A stretch of DNA of 64,000 nucleotides from Pseudomonas chlororaphis (GTDB taxonomy: Bacteria; Pseudomonadota; Gammaproteobacteria; Pseudomonadales; Pseudomonadaceae), in NCBI RefSeq assembly GCF_003731765.1, contig NZ_MOAL01000003.1, positions 372,001 to 436,000 of the forward strand, given 5' to 3'. A program made the translations under genes and the position numbers. The notes beneath the pieces are model-generated. The model made no database searches, was not told the origin of the DNA, and worked only from the letters and a program-made list of their open reading frames with translations. Of the stretch, positions 1 through 15,740 are shown in pieces (position 1 is the stretch's first letter; every line of letters starts with the position of its first letter).

Positions 1-297
1 CATCAGGGCGTGAACCGCTTTGGGTCCGACCCGGCGCGCCGCAAGGCCTATCTCGAGGGTTTCGATATTGAGCAGTTCGAAATGGTCGGCACCCTTGCCA
101 ATGCGGCGGGGGTGTTTGCCCTGCTGCGCGGTGCGGGTGGGGTGCATCGGTTGATGGTCGGTGACTACTTGGGACGCAATCACGGGCAGGTCGTCGCAAT
201 CAGTGAAGTTCAGGTGGAGGTGATCGAGAGGGTTCCCGATGGAGCGGGTGCCTGGCTGGAGCGATCACGGGTCATTTCCTTGAAAGAGCACGTTTAG
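1..297 (+). CDS. pilP: PilP, type IV pilus inner-membrane lipoprotein (3' end only)
   Basis: The reading frame is open from the first base of the window, so the start and the lipobox lie outside. About 98 C-terminal residues are visible. They include the GxxxRLMVGDYLG-type segment and a repeat of beta-strand-like patches typical of the globular PilP domain that docks on the PilQ secretin. PilP links the PilN/PilO inner-membrane complex to PilQ. The stop codon is 12 bases before the pilQ start, as expected in a pilMNOPQ operon. Identification rests on the fragment and on the position directly before pilQ. Confidence 0.85.
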   Translation, partial: HQGVNRFGSDPARRKAYLEGFDIEQFEMVGTLANAAGVFALLRGAGGVHRLMVGDYLGRNHGQVVAISEVQVEVIERVPDGAGAWLERSRVISLKEHV

Positions 298-309
298 TGG
301 GACTTCTTT

Positions 310-1707
310 ATGAACAGGTTTCTTTTCGCTCTTGGCGCAGCGCTATGGACAGCAATGCTGGTGTCGCCGAGTGCAGATGCTACTCCCCAAGTGCCAGAGG
401 TGAGTGTGGTGGCTGGGGCATCGCGCACGATGGAGCACAAGGCGTACAGCGGGGACAAGCTGTCGCTGAACTTTCAAGGCATTGAGGTGCGGGCGGTGCT
501 GCAACTGATCGCTGACTTCACCGGGCTCAACCTGGTGGCCAGCGACACGGTGCAAGGCGGCATTACGTTGCGTTTACGCGATGTGCCTTGGGATCAGGCC
601 CTGGATCTGGTGCTCAAGAGCAAGGGGCTCGATCAGCGCATGGTCGGCAACGTATTGCTGGTGGCGCCCGTGGACGAGATCATCGCCCGCGAGCGTCAGG
701 AGCTGCAATTGCACCGGCAGCTTGAAGACTTGGCGCCCTTGCGTCGCGAGTTGTTGCAGGTCAACTACGCCAACGCCTCAGACATTGCCCAGTTATTCCA
801 GTCCGTGACCCGTGGAGGAGAAGCACCCGATGAGCGGGGGTCGATAGCCGTCGATGAGCGGACCAACAACATCATTGCCCTGCAGACCCAGGACCGTCTC
901 GATGAGTTGCGCCGCATTCTTGCCCAGCTGGACATCCCGGTGCGCCAAGTGATGATCGAGGCGCGGATTGTCGAGGCCAACGTCGACTTCGACAAAAGCC
1001 TGGGGGTGCGCTGGGGTGGTTCGTGGCGAGGCAAGGGCGGCTGGAATTTGTCCGGAAGCCAGGGCGGTGCGGGTGGTTCGAGCGTTGGCACGCCGGGCGG
1101 CGGCCTGGATAACGCCCCGTTCGTCGACTTGGGCGTGGTGGCCAGTACCTCGGGTATCGGCGTGGCCTATATCACTGACAACGTCCTGCTGGACCTGGAG
1201 CTGAGCGCCATGGAAAAAAGCGGCAATGGCGAGATCGTCTCCCAGCCCAAGGTGGTCACGGCCGACAAGGAGACCGCGAGAATTCTCAAGGGCACCGAAA
1301 TTCCCTATCAGGAAGCCAGCTCCAGCGGGGCTACCTCGGTGTCCTTCCGGGAGGCGTCGCTGTCCCTGGAGGTCACGCCGCAGATCACCCCGGACAACCG
1401 GGTGATCATGGAGGTCAAGGTGACCAAGGATGAGCCGGATTACCTGAACAAGGTCCAGGAGGTGCCGCCTATCAAGAAGAACGAGGTCAATGCCAAGGTC
1501 CTGGTCAACGATGGCTCGACCATTGTCATCGGTGGGGTTTTTTCAAATACCCAAAGTAAGGTTGTAGATAAAGTGCCATTTCTTGGCGATGTGCCGTATC
1601 TTGGCCGCCTTTTCCGGCGTGACGTGGTGTCGGAGAAAAAATCCGAGCTGCTGGTATTTCTCACTCCACGTATCATGAACAACCAGGCGATTGCTGTGAG
1701 TCGTTGA
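310..1707 (+). CDS. pilQ: PilQ, type IV pilus secretin (short form)
   Basis: This is the outer-membrane secretin through which the type IV pilus (or DNA in competence) passes. A signal peptide of about 24 residues is followed by a secretin/TonB short N-terminal domain (about residues 55-115), an N1-type domain (about 145-215) and the secretin pore domain (about 215-460), which ends with the typical [14 protein letters not shown] and LLVFLTPRI motifs. At 465 residues it is much shorter than the roughly 700-residue PilQ of P. aeruginosa: the N-terminal AMIN (peptidoglycan-binding) repeats are absent. The protein starts with its own signal peptide, so it is not an obvious truncation. It is followed after 4 bases by aroK. 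Confidence 0.93.
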   Translation: MNRFLFALGAALWTAMLVSPSADATPQVPEVSVVAGASRTMEHKAYSGDKLSLNFQGIEVRAVLQLIADFTGLNLVASDTVQGGITLRLRDVPWDQALDLVLKSKGLDQRMVGNVLLVAPVDEIIARERQELQLHRQLEDLAPLRRELLQVNYANASDIAQLFQSVTRGGEAPDERGSIAVDERTNNIIALQTQDRLDELRRILAQLDIPVRQVMIEARIVEANVDFDKSLGVRWGGSWRGKGGWNLSGSQGGAGGSSVGTPGGGLDNAPFVDLGVVASTSGIGVAYITDNVLLDLELSAMEKSGNGEIVSQPKVVTADKETARILKGTEIPYQEASSSGATSVSFREASLSLEVTPQITPDNRVIMEVKVTKDEPDYLNKVQEVPPIKKNEVNAKVLVNDGSTIVIGGVFSNTQSKVVDKVPFLGDVPYLGRLFRRDVVSEKKSELLVFLTPRIMNNQAIAVSR

Positions 1708-1711
1708 TTCT

Positions 1712-2230
1712 GTGCGAAATTTGATTCTTGTTGGGCCAATGGGGGCTGGCAAAAGCACCATTGGTCGCTTGCTGGCCAAAGAGCTGCGCCTGCCATTCAA
1801 AGATTCCGATAAGGAAATTGAACTGCGCACGGGCGCCAATATCCCGTGGATCTTCGATAAGGAAGGCGAACCCGGCTTTCGTGATCGCGAAGAGGCGATG
1901 ATCGCCGAGCTGTGCGCATCCGACGGTGTGGTCCTGGCCACAGGCGGCGGCGCAGTGATGCGTGATGCCAATCGCCGAGCCCTGCACGAGGGCGGTCGAG
2001 TGGTTTATCTGCATGCCTCTGTCGAGCAGCAGGTAGGGCGCACGGCACGGGACCGCAATCGTCCCCTGTTGCGCACCGCCGATCCGGCCAAGACCCTGCG
2101 TGACCTGCTGGCCATTCGCGATCCGCTATATCGGGAAATCGCCGATCTGGTGGTGGAAACCGATGAGCGGCCGCCGCGAATGGTGGTGCTGGACATACTG
2201 GAGCGCTTGCAGCAGCTTCCTCCCCGTTAA
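1712..2230 (+). CDS. aroK: shikimate kinase
   Basis: Phosphorylates shikimate to shikimate 3-phosphate with ATP in the chorismate pathway. The 172-residue length fits the family. The Walker A motif GPMGAGKST is at residues 8-16, followed by the shikimate-binding DSDKEIE segment, the FRDREE motif and the glycine-rich ATGGGAV loop; the lid arginines are in the [11 protein letters not shown] stretch. The start is GTG at 1712, 4 bases after the pilQ stop, so it is probably co-transcribed and translationally coupled. The aroK-aroB pair behind pilQ is the normal Pseudomonas order. Confidence 0.96.
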   Translation: MRNLILVGPMGAGKSTIGRLLAKELRLPFKDSDKEIELRTGANIPWIFDKEGEPGFRDREEAMIAELCASDGVVLATGGGAVMRDANRRALHEGGRVVYLHASVEQQVGRTARDRNRPLLRTADPAKTLRDLLAIRDPLYREIADLVVETDERPPRMVVLDILERLQQLPPR

Positions 2231-2379
2231 TGCCGCGGGCGAAATGCGCTATCCTCGCCGACGCGTCGCAAGCCCTCTGGGATGTGGCGCAAGGCTATCA
2301 GGCAGCGTCAGAAAACCAGGCACTGCCCGTCGTTTAATGTGGGGCAGGGCGCCTGCTTCCATCTTCATTGTGGGGACAC

Positions 2380-3480
2380 ATGCAGACACTTAAGGTCGAT
2401 CTCGGCGAGCGCAGCTACCCGATTCATATTGGCGAAGGTTTGTTGGATCAGCCCGAGTGGCTGGTGCCACATATCGCTGGGCGGCAAGTGGCGATCATTT
2501 CCAATGAAACCGTCGCGCCGCTGTACCTTGAGCGTCTGACCCGCAGCCTTGGGCAATTCTCGGTGATCTCGGTGGTGTTGCCCGATGGCGAAGCCTTCAA
2601 GAACTGGGAAACCCTGCAACTGATTTTCGATGGCCTGCTCACTGCCCGGCACGACCGCCGTACCACCATCATCGCCCTGGGCGGCGGTGTGATCGGCGAC
2701 ATGGCCGGTTTTGCCGCTGCTTGCTATCAGCGCGGCGTGGACTTTATCCAGATCCCCACCACCCTGTTGTCCCAGGTGGACTCGTCGGTGGGCGGCAAGA
2801 CCGGGATCAACCATCCCCTGGGCAAGAACATGGTCGGTGCCTTCTATCAGCCCAATGTGGTGCTGATCGATACCGCCAGCCTCAATACCTTGCCAGCTCG
2901 CGAGCTTTCCGCGGGCCTGGCGGAAGTCATCAAGTACGGCCTGATCTGTGATGAGCCGTTTCTCACTTGGCTGGAAGAAAACGTCGACCGCTTGCGGGCA
3001 CTCGACCAGCCTGCGCTGACCTATGCCATCCAGCGCTCTTGCGCGGCCAAGGCGGCGGTGGTTGGGGCTGATGAGCGTGAGTCCGGGGTGCGCGCTACCT
3101 TGAACCTGGGCCACACCTTTGGCCACGCCATCGAAACCCACATGGGTTATGGCGTGTGGCTGCATGGTGAAGCGGTGGCTGCCGGCACCGTCATGGCCCT
3201 GGAAATGTCCGCGCGCCTAGGCTGGATCTCCAGCCAGGAGCGCGATCGCGGTATTCGCCTGTTCCAGCGTGCGGGCCTGCCGGTCATCCCGCCTGAGGAG
3301 ATGACTGAGGCAGATTTTCTCGAACACATGGCAATTGACAAGAAAGTGATCGACGGTCGTTTGCGTCTGGTGCTGTTGCGCCGCATGGGCGAAGCCGTAG
3401 TGACCGACGATTATCCGAAAGAGGTTTTACAGGCCACGCTGGGAGCGGACTACCGCGCCCTGGCTCAGCTTAAAGGTTAA
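2380..3480 (+). CDS. aroB: 3-dehydroquinate synthase
   Basis: Converts DAHP to 3-dehydroquinate, the second step of the shikimate pathway, using NAD+ and a divalent metal. The protein has 366 residues from ATG 2380, preceded by a GGGGA ribosome site; an in-frame TTG at 2368 is possible but less likely. Visible family motifs are LPDGEAFK, the nucleotide-binding [11 protein letters not shown] segment, the [20 protein letters not shown] substrate/metal loop, and the metal-ligand histidines in [10 protein letters not shown] and LHGEAVAAG. It follows aroK after 149 bases. Confidence 0.97.
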   Translation: MQTLKVDLGERSYPIHIGEGLLDQPEWLVPHIAGRQVAIISNETVAPLYLERLTRSLGQFSVISVVLPDGEAFKNWETLQLIFDGLLTARHDRRTTIIALGGGVIGDMAGFAAACYQRGVDFIQIPTTLLSQVDSSVGGKTGINHPLGKNMVGAFYQPNVVLIDTASLNTLPARELSAGLAEVIKYGLICDEPFLTWLEENVDRLRALDQPALTYAIQRSCAAKAAVVGADERESGVRATLNLGHTFGHAIETHMGYGVWLHGEAVAAGTVMALEMSARLGWISSQERDRGIRLFQRAGLPVIPPEEMTEADFLEHMAIDKKVIDGRLRLVLLRRMGEAVVTDDYPKEVLQATLGADYRALAQLKG

Positions 3481-3490
3481 TAAGATCACG

Positions 3491-5065
3491 ATGACTAGTT
3501 TGCACGCCGACGAGGCTTTCCTCGGCCATTATCAGTTGAGCCACGACCCTTTCGCTCCACGGGTCCCGGGTTTCAAATTCTTTCCTGCGCAACGCAAGCC
3601 GGTGTTGGGTCAATTGCATCACCTGGCGCGTTACAGCCAGTTGTTGCTGGTGGTCACTGGCCCGCAAGGCAGTGGCAAGACCCTGCTGCGCCAGGCGCTG
3701 GTCGCCAGCACCAATAAGCAGTCGGTACAGAGCGTGGTAGTGTCCGCTCGTGGTGCCGGTGACGCCGCCGGTGTGCTGCGTCAAGTGGCCCAGGCGTTGA
3801 ACGTCGCCCAGGCTGAGATCGGTGCGATTCTGGCCCAGGTGGTGCAGTTGGCGCTGACCGGTCAGGAAGTCTATCTGCTGGTGGATGATGCCGAGCAGTT
3901 GGATGAATCGGCCCTCGAGACCTTGCTGGCGTTGGCGGCGGGCGCACCGGAAGGGCGCCCCCATGTGTTCCTGTTCGGTGAGTCGTCGCTGATCGCCGTC
4001 CTGGACCAGTTGAGTGCCGAGGAAGAGCGCTTCCACGTCATCGAATTACAGCCCTACAGCGAAGAAGAAACCCGCGAATACCTGGCCCAGCGTCTTGAAG
4101 GTGCCGGCCAGGGTATCGAACTTTTCTCCGCGGATCAGATCAGTGATATTCACGAAAGCTCCGATGGCTGGCCTGGAACCATCAATCAGGTCGCTCGGGA
4201 TGCAATGATCGAAGCCATGATTGCCAGCCGCTCCGCGGTCAAGCGTCCAAGTATGGGGTTCAACATGCCGAAGAAACACGTATTGGCCATCTCCGCTGTT
4301 GTGGTGGTCGCGGTGGCCGCCGCCTGGTTGATGCCGGGCCGCAGCAAAGCACCGACCAGCGGTACTCCCGCCACCGAGCAGGCGCAGTTGCCCCTGGGGC
4401 AGACGCCGACGCCAAACAGCGGTGGCAACCCTGCAGTCGAGTTCGCCGGCTCTTCGCAACCGATGCCGCTGCCGCTGGTAGGGCAGTCGCAACCGGTGAT
4501 GCGTGGGCCGCTGGCGGAAGAAGCGGGTGGCATCACTGAGGGTGACGACGGCGTACCGGTGGAAGGCTCCAGCGCTGTACCGCCGACTGTGACCAGCACT
4601 GCGCCACCCGCGGGCGTGGCAGCAGGTCCGGCACCGACTCCGGCTGCACGTCCAACGCCGGCACCGACTCAGGTCGCCACTGCCAAGCCGGCGCCTGTCG
4701 CCAAGCCTGTTGAGAAACCGGCTGCGGCCGCCAAGCCTGCTCCTGCCGAGAAACCGGTCACCGTGGCCAAGGCCGCCGGTGGCAGCTGGTACGCCGGCCA
4801 GGCACCGGGTAACTACGTGGTGCAGATCCTCGGCACCAGCTCGGAAACCACAGCCCAGAATTTCGTCAAGGAGCAGGGCGGCGAGTACCGTTACTTCAAG
4901 AAAGTCCTCAACGGCAAGCCGCTGTATGTGATCACTTACGGTAACTTCTCCAACCGCGATGCAGCGGTAAATGCCATCAAATCCTTGCCAGCGAAGGTTC
5001 AGGCTGGTAAACCTTGGCCTCGCACTGTCGCTAGCGTTCAACAAGAACTGGCAACAACTCGCTGA
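3491..5065 (+). CDS. AAA ATPase with C-terminal SPOR domain (DamX-like)
   Basis: This 524-residue protein has three parts. An ExeA/AAA-like ATPase domain has the Walker A motif GPQGSGKT at 57-64 and a Walker B YLLVDDAEQ. A single transmembrane helix lies at about 264-282. A long Pro/Ala/Lys-rich linker (about 300-430) leads to a SPOR domain (about 436-513) that binds denuded septal peptidoglycan. This layout and the position between aroB and gltB match the Pseudomonas protein related to E. coli DamX. A role at the division septum is inferred. The gene starts 10 bases after aroB. Confidence 0.88.
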   Translation: MTSLHADEAFLGHYQLSHDPFAPRVPGFKFFPAQRKPVLGQLHHLARYSQLLLVVTGPQGSGKTLLRQALVASTNKQSVQSVVVSARGAGDAAGVLRQVAQALNVAQAEIGAILAQVVQLALTGQEVYLLVDDAEQLDESALETLLALAAGAPEGRPHVFLFGESSLIAVLDQLSAEEERFHVIELQPYSEEETREYLAQRLEGAGQGIELFSADQISDIHESSDGWPGTINQVARDAMIEAMIASRSAVKRPSMGFNMPKKHVLAISAVVVVAVAAAWLMPGRSKAPTSGTPATEQAQLPLGQTPTPNSGGNPAVEFAGSSQPMPLPLVGQSQPVMRGPLAEEAGGITEGDDGVPVEGSSAVPPTVTSTAPPAGVAAGPAPTPAARPTPAPTQVATAKPAPVAKPVEKPAAAAKPAPAEKPVTVAKAAGGSWYAGQAPGNYVVQILGTSSETTAQNFVKEQGGEYRYFKKVLNGKPLYVITYGNFSNRDAAVNAIKSLPAKVQAGKPWPRTVASVQQELATTR

Positions 5066-5277
5066 AGATCCGGCGGCCTTACCCGGGCCGCCTCTCCCGG
5101 CAACCTCAAAATTTCCGCAAAGGCATGCTGCCCTCCAGGCCGCGTGCCTTGTGGTGTCTGCGTCACAGTAGTTTTTGAGTCGTAGCAGTCAAAATCAAAA
5201 CTTTTTTGACTAGCACAGCGTATCGCTTTAAAACGTTCATATATGCGACATAAATTTACGACATTTCGCCGCTAAAT

Positions 5278-5306
5278 TTGTGGGTGTTTGTGTCCGTGTG
5301 TACAAT
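5278..5306 (+). promoter_or_regulatory. candidate sigma70 promoter for gltB
   Basis: In the 350-base AT-richer gap before gltB, TTGTGG (5278-5283) and TACAAT (5301-5306) are separated by exactly 17 bases and lie about 110 bases before the gltB start. The surrounding sequence (5175-5280) is unusually A/T rich for this genome, as expected of a regulated promoter region. No experimental support; alternatives in the same gap cannot be excluded. Confidence 0.45.
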
Positions 5307-5415
5307 GACCTCCCTTTTGCCCCCGCAAAGCTGGCGTACGTTCGGCGTGGAAGGTAACCGGTTGAATTGAAAAGAAATTTGCCTCGATAAGGGGCAGCCT
5401 GGTGAGAAAGTGTCT

Positions 5416-9861
<4,446 letters not shown>

Positions 9862-9880
9862 CGCAGCTGCAGGCTACGAG

Positions 9881-11404
<1,524 letters not shown>

Positions 11405-11411
11405 TCCAACC

Positions 11412-11501
11412 TGTAGGAGCCGGCTTGCCGGCGAAAAACCACCACGCGGTGCAACTGGATGCACCGCGTCGTCTGCTTCGCCAGCAAGCTGGCTCCTACG
11501 G
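11412..11501 (+). repeat. Pseudomonas REP pair (BIME-like)
   Basis: The left arm at 11412-11434 starts TGTAGGAGCCGGCTTGCCGG. The right arm at 11478-11500 reads as its inverse (TCGCCAGCAAGCTGGCTCCT...) with a few differences. This is the well-known GTAGGAGC-type REP of fluorescent pseudomonads. A perfect inner palindrome, CGCGGTGCA (11445-11453) and TGCACCGCG (11460-11468), lies between the arms. It sits between gltD and hemE and may act as a transcript-end structure. Confidence 0.9.
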
Positions 11502-11616
11502 GATGTGTTCCCGTCCCCGTGACAAATTGCCCCCATAGACATAAAGAAACGGCTCTTGCCGTGCCTTTTGTGTCGCGCTCTGAGAAAATGCCCCCACTTT
11601 TTTTCCGGATGCCGAC

Positions 11617-12684
11617 ATGACTGCCCTGAAGAACGACCGTTTCCTTCGTGCCCTGCTCAAGCAACCCGTAGACGTCACCCCGGTGTGGATGATGCGTCAG
11701 GCCGGGCGATACCTGCCCGAGTACCGCGCCAGCCGTGCCAACGCCGGTGACTTCATGAGCCTGTGCATGAACCCGGAGTTCGCCTGTGAAGTCACTCTGC
11801 AGCCTCTGGACCGCTATCCACAGCTGGATGCGGCGATCCTCTTCTCCGACATCCTGACCATTCCCGACGCCATGGGCCAAGGCCTGTACTTTGAAACCGG
11901 CGAAGGTCCGCGCTTCAAGAAAGTGGTCAGCACCCTGGCCGACATCGAAGCCCTGCCGATCCCCGATCCGCACAAGGACCTGGGTTATGTGATGGACGCG
12001 GTCAGCACCATTCGTCGCGAACTCAATGGTCGTGTGCCCCTGATCGGTTTCGCCGGCAGCCCCTGGACCCTGGCCACCTACATGGTCGAAGGCGGCTCGT
12101 CGAAGGACTTCCGTAAATCCAAGGCCATGCTCTACGACAACCCGCAAGCCATGCACCTGCTGCTGGACAAGTTGGCGCAATCGGTCACCAGCTACCTCAA
12201 TGGCCAGATCATGGCCGGCGCGCAGGCGGTGCAGATCTTCGACAGCTGGGGCGGCAGCCTCTCGGCGGCGGCCTATCAGGAATTCTCCCTGGCCTACATG
12301 CGCAAGATCGTCAACGGCCTGATCCGCGAGCACGACGGGCGCAAAGTGCCGGTGATCCTGTTCACCAAAGGCGGCGGCCTGTGGCTGGAAAGCATCGCCG
12401 ATGCCGGTGCCGACGCCCTGGGCCTGGACTGGACCTGCGACCTCGGAGAGGCCCGTCGCCGCGTCGGTAGCAAAGTCTCCCTGCAAGGCAACATGGACCC
12501 CACCGTGCTCTACGCGAACCCGCAAGCCATCCGTACCGAAGTGGCACGCATCCTCGCCAGCTACGGCCAAGGCAGCGGCCACGTATTCAACTTGGGCCAC
12601 GGCATTACCCCGGAAGTGAAACCGGAGCATGCCGGCGCCTTCCTGGAGGCGGTTCACGAGTTGTCGGCGCAATACCACGTATAA
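11617..12684 (+). CDS. hemE: uroporphyrinogen III decarboxylase
   Basis: Decarboxylates the four acetate side chains of uroporphyrinogen III to give coproporphyrinogen III in haem synthesis. The 355-residue length fits. Visible motifs are [13 protein letters not shown] near the N terminus (substrate-binding arginines), the [10 protein letters not shown] segment with the catalytic aspartate, [13 protein letters not shown], and the C-terminal FNLGHGITP. It stands alone between a REP element and an intrinsic terminator, so it is probably its own transcription unit. Confidence 0.97.
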   Translation: MTALKNDRFLRALLKQPVDVTPVWMMRQAGRYLPEYRASRANAGDFMSLCMNPEFACEVTLQPLDRYPQLDAAILFSDILTIPDAMGQGLYFETGEGPRFKKVVSTLADIEALPIPDPHKDLGYVMDAVSTIRRELNGRVPLIGFAGSPWTLATYMVEGGSSKDFRKSKAMLYDNPQAMHLLLDKLAQSVTSYLNGQIMAGAQAVQIFDSWGGSLSAAAYQEFSLAYMRKIVNGLIREHDGRKVPVILFTKGGGLWLESIADAGADALGLDWTCDLGEARRRVGSKVSLQGNMDPTVLYANPQAIRTEVARILASYGQGSGHVFNLGHGITPEVKPEHAGAFLEAVHELSAQYHV

Positions 12685-12696
12685 GCGCTACCCAAT

Positions 12697-12726
12697 AAAA
12701 AACGCCCGGCTCATGCCGGGCGTTTT
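12697..12726 (+). terminator. rho-independent terminator after hemE
   Basis: A perfect stem, ACGCCCGGC with GCCGGGCGT around a short TCAT loop, is flanked by A-rich and T-rich tracts. It lies 13 bases after the hemE stop. The flanks let it work in both directions, so it may also end transcripts of the converging MFS gene. Confidence 0.85.
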
Positions 12727-12743
12727 CATTGGCGGTCAATTTT

Positions 12744-12832
12744 GTCGGCGCCGGCTTGCCGGCGAATGGGCCTTTGAAACGTGTATCTACCTGGCGGACG
12801 CCGTTGCTGGCACGCCAGCCCCTATACAGGCC
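12744..12832 (+). repeat. degenerate REP element
   Basis: The stretch GCCGGCTTGCCGGCGAA (12750-12766) copies the core of the REP at 11412-11501. A weaker inverse partner with TGGCACGCCAG follows near 12808. It fills the gap between the hemE terminator and the end of the convergent MFS gene. The outer bases have decayed, so the boundaries are approximate. Confidence 0.6.
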
Positions 12833-12837
12833 GGGTC

Positions 12838-14097
12838 TTACAACGGCGGCAACTTGGCCAGTTTCAACGCGACCAGCAGCGCCACCAGCAGCAGGGCGCC
12901 GATAAACAGGCCGATGCCATTCCAGCCCGCCATGTGCCAGAACACCCCGCCCGCGGTGCCGGCGATGCTGGAGCCGGCGTAGTAGCTGAACAGGTACAGC
13001 GACGACGCCTGGCCCTTCGCTTGGATGGCGCGGCGGCCGATCCAGCTACTGGCCACCGAATGGGCGCCGAAGAAGCCGAAGGTGAAGATCAGCATGCCGA
13101 TGATCACCAGTGGCAACGGCGTGACCAGGGTCAGGGCCAGGCCGGCGAGCATCAGGGCAATGGTTGCCCAGAGCACTTTGCGGCGTCCGAGTTGGTCCGC
13201 CAGGGCACCGATTTTCGCCGAGCTGTAGATGCCCGACAGGTACACCACCGACAGCAGGCCGACGAAGGCCTGGTCCATGTGATACGGCTCGGCCAGCAGG
13301 CGATAGCCGATGTAGTTGAACAAGGTCACGAAGGCGCCCATCAGCACAAAGGCTTCAAGGAACAGCAGCGGCAACCCGGCATCGCGAAAGTGCAGGGTGA
13401 AGCCTTCCAGCAGGCTGCGCGGGTGCAGCGAACGGGCGCGGAAGTTGCGGGATTCGGGGAGGATTTTCCAGAACACGGCCGCGGCGATCAGTGCCAGCCC
13501 GCCGATCACCAGCATCGCGGTGTGCCAGCTGACGAAGTCGATCAAGACCCCGGTGATCAGGCGTCCGCACATGCCGCCGATGGCGTTGCCGCCAATGTAC
13601 AAACCCATGGCCAGGCCGATGTGCTGCGGGTGGATTTCCTCGCTCAGGTAGGTCATGGCCACCGCCGCGAGGCCGCTCAGTGACAGGCCCACCAGCGCGC
13701 GCATCAACAGCACCCCGTGCCAGCTCGGCATCATGGCGCTGGCCAGGGTGCACAGCGCTGCGGCGAACAGCGCCGCAACCATCACGGGTTTGCGGCCGAT
13801 GCGATCGGAGATTGGCCCGGTAATCAGCAGGCCGATGGCCAACATGCCGGTGGCCACTGAAAGAATCAGGCTGCTTTGCGCTGCGTTGATCGCGAAGTCC
13901 TTGGACAGCAGCGGCATCATCGGCTGCACGCAGTAGAGCAGGGCGAAGGTAGCAAAACCGCCGGAGAACAGCGCCAGCACCGTGCGCATGAACATCGGCG
14001 TGCCTTTCTCGATGTAGCTTTCCTTGAATGGCGCGGCCGGCTCGTCCAGGGGCCTGTGGGGAATTTCGTGGGACAGGGGGGCGACAGCGGTTTTCAC
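12838..14097 (-). CDS. MFS transporter (YnfM-like exporter)
   Basis: A 419-residue major facilitator protein with about 12 hydrophobic segments. The N-terminal region carries the MFS loop motif GPISDRIGRKPVM and the SGGFATFALLYCVQPMMPL first helix that is typical of the YnfM/arabinose-efflux-like branch. The second half repeats the signature (ADQLGRRKV). The GTG start at 14097 is chosen for the GAGG just upstream; the frame is open further, to 14169, without better signals. It is divergent from the LysR gene at 14218, which probably regulates it. The substrate is unknown. Confidence 0.88.
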   Translation of the reverse strand: MKTAVAPLSHEIPHRPLDEPAAPFKESYIEKGTPMFMRTVLALFSGGFATFALLYCVQPMMPLLSKDFAINAAQSSLILSVATGMLAIGLLITGPISDRIGRKPVMVAALFAAALCTLASAMMPSWHGVLLMRALVGLSLSGLAAVAMTYLSEEIHPQHIGLAMGLYIGGNAIGGMCGRLITGVLIDFVSWHTAMLVIGGLALIAAAVFWKILPESRNFRARSLHPRSLLEGFTLHFRDAGLPLLFLEAFVLMGAFVTLFNYIGYRLLAEPYHMDQAFVGLLSVVYLSGIYSSAKIGALADQLGRRKVLWATIALMLAGLALTLVTPLPLVIIGMLIFTFGFFGAHSVASSWIGRRAIQAKGQASSLYLFSYYAGSSIAGTAGGVFWHMAGWNGIGLFIGALLLVALLVALKLAKLPPL

Positions 14098-14217
14098 GGA
14101 GGACCTCGGGGAGACGCAGCCGGTCAGGCAATGGAAAAAAGCATATAGCTGGCTAATGATTCTTTCCAATATATTGTTCGACCTGTTTGATAGGTTTTAC
14201 GACTGATTGAGGTTCTT

Positions 14218-15117
14218 ATGGAATTGCGTCACCTGCGCTACTTCATCGCCGTCGCCGAAGAGTTGCATTTCGGCCGTGCGGCCCAGGCGCTGGGCATCTC
14301 CCAGCCGCCTTTGAGCCAGCAGATCCAGGCCTTGGAGCAAGAGGTGGGGGCGCGCCTGTTCGAGCGTACCAATCGTCGGGTCGAGCTCAGCGAGGCCGGG
14401 CGGCTGTTCCTGGAAGAGGCGCGTTTGGTCCTGGCTCAGGTCGACAAGGCGGCGGACGTGGCGCGGCGGGCGCAATTGGGCGAGTTGGGCGAGCTGAAGA
14501 TTGGCTTCACCTCGTCGGCGCCGTTCAATTCCACCATTCCCCAGGCGATCTTTTCCTTCCGCCAGCGCTTTCCGGCGGTGCACCTGAACCTGCAGGAAAT
14601 GAGCAGCACCCAGGTGGCGGACGCCCTGGTGGACCAGTCGATCCAGGTCGGCATCATGCGGCCCTTGCCGTTGCCCGATTCCTTGAGTGTGGTGGAGTTG
14701 CTCCGCGAGCCACTGGTGGCGGTGCTCAGTTCCAAGCACCCGCTGGTGGTCGGCAGCGAAGACGGTTTGCAGCTCTCGGCGTTGGCCCACGAGCCCTTTG
14801 TCTTCTTCCCGCGCAGCTACGGCAGCGGCCTGTACGCGCAGTTGTTGAGCTTGGCTCGGGCGGCTGGGTTTACCCCGCATTTTGCCCAGGAAGCGGGTGA
14901 AGCCATGACCATCATCGGCCTGGTAGCAGCCGGGTTGGGGGTGTCAGTGTTGCCGGCGTCCTACCAGCGCATGCGCATCGACGGCGTGGTCTATCGCAAG
15001 TTGCTGGACCCGGCGGCCATGTCGGCGGTGTGGCTGGTGCAGCGCACGGATCAGATCTCGCCCATGGCCAAGGCGTTTGTCGAGTTGCTCACGCGCAAGA
15101 CTGAAATCAGCGCCTAG
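14218..15117 (+). CDS. LysR-family transcriptional regulator
   Basis: A 299-residue regulator with the N-terminal winged HTH (residues 1-60, with MELRHLRYFIAVAEELHFGRAA and a helix around SQPPLSQQI) and a periplasmic-binding-like effector domain (about 90-295). The start has a good GAGG site. It is divergent from the MFS gene across a 120-base gap that includes AT-rich sequence around 14150-14190, the likely binding region. The pair has the layout of an effector-inducible exporter and its regulator. No evidence ties it to the pigment cluster that starts at its other end. Confidence 0.92.
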   Translation: MELRHLRYFIAVAEELHFGRAAQALGISQPPLSQQIQALEQEVGARLFERTNRRVELSEAGRLFLEEARLVLAQVDKAADVARRAQLGELGELKIGFTSSAPFNSTIPQAIFSFRQRFPAVHLNLQEMSSTQVADALVDQSIQVGIMRPLPLPDSLSVVELLREPLVAVLSSKHPLVVGSEDGLQLSALAHEPFVFFPRSYGSGLYAQLLSLARAAGFTPHFAQEAGEAMTIIGLVAAGLGVSVLPASYQRMRIDGVVYRKLLDPAAMSAVWLVQRTDQISPMAKAFVELLTRKTEISA

Positions 15118-15203
15118 GGCACCTTCGCCCGGCGGCGTCTTGCCGGCAATCGGCCCGGCGATCAGCACCGGGTCGTTGCGGCAAGCCGTGGGCTCAAACC
15201 GTT

Positions 15204-15650
15204 TTACTGCACCTTGGACAGGTCGCCGCGCAGGGCAACACCGGCGATGACCGCGCCGGCGTGGCATTCGTAGGTCTTGGCGTCTTTACGCTCGTTGCTC
15301 TTGTAGAAGCTGGCGATGTCGGTCACGGCATTGGCGCCGACTTTTTTCGCCGCCTGGTGCAGGGTGATCAACGCCGACTGCAGGGCCCATTCGCAAGCCA
15401 CTTGGTCGGACTTGTTGAAGGCGTTGGTCTTTTTGTTGGTCACGGCGCCAGGGCTGATCACGCTGACTTTGCCGGCGGGCTTGTTGCCGGCCAGGTAGAA
15501 CTTCACGCTGCCATCGATCTTGCCGGTGCTGATGGCTTCAGCGACAACCTTGTCGAATGGCAGGTACAGCGCCGTATCACGGGCCTGGCTGACGCCGGGC
15601 AGGGTGCAGAGCAGGAGGGTGGCGGCAGCTGCCAGAGTCTTGAATTGCAT
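15204..15650 (-). CDS. small secreted protein at the end of the pigment cluster
   Basis: A 148-residue protein with a clear signal peptide (MQFKTLAAAATLLLCTLPGVSQA), so the mature part is probably periplasmic. Two cysteines (in QVACEWAL and TYECHAG) could form a disulphide. I recall relatives carried in APE clusters under the misleading automatic name 'excinuclease ABC subunit A'; nothing here resembles UvrA. The start ATG 15650 is chosen because it opens the signal peptide. It lies 90 bases after the lipoprotein gene on the same strand. The function is unknown. Confidence 0.7.
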   Translation of the reverse strand: MQFKTLAAAATLLLCTLPGVSQARDTALYLPFDKVVAEAISTGKIDGSVKFYLAGNKPAGKVSVISPGAVTNKKTNAFNKSDQVACEWALQSALITLHQAAKKVGANAVTDIASFYKSNERKDAKTYECHAGAVIAGVALRGDLSKVQ

Positions 15651-15740
15651 GGTGATGTCCTTGACGTGGTAGAGGGGGCGAAGCACGTATCTATCGCCGC
15701 TGCCCCGGGCCGTGACCAGCCCCGGGGCAGCGGCGAGCGA

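Noticed and set aside
15118..15203. GC-rich sequence between the LysR gene and the pigment cluster as a REP or terminator
   Set aside because: Short complementary pieces (CCGGC/GCCGG) occur but there is no stable full stem and no T run. It may be a decayed repeat, but support is too weak.
15204..15650. The name 'excinuclease ABC subunit A' for this protein
   Set aside because: It has a signal peptide and 148 residues, and no ATPase, zinc-finger or UvrA motif.
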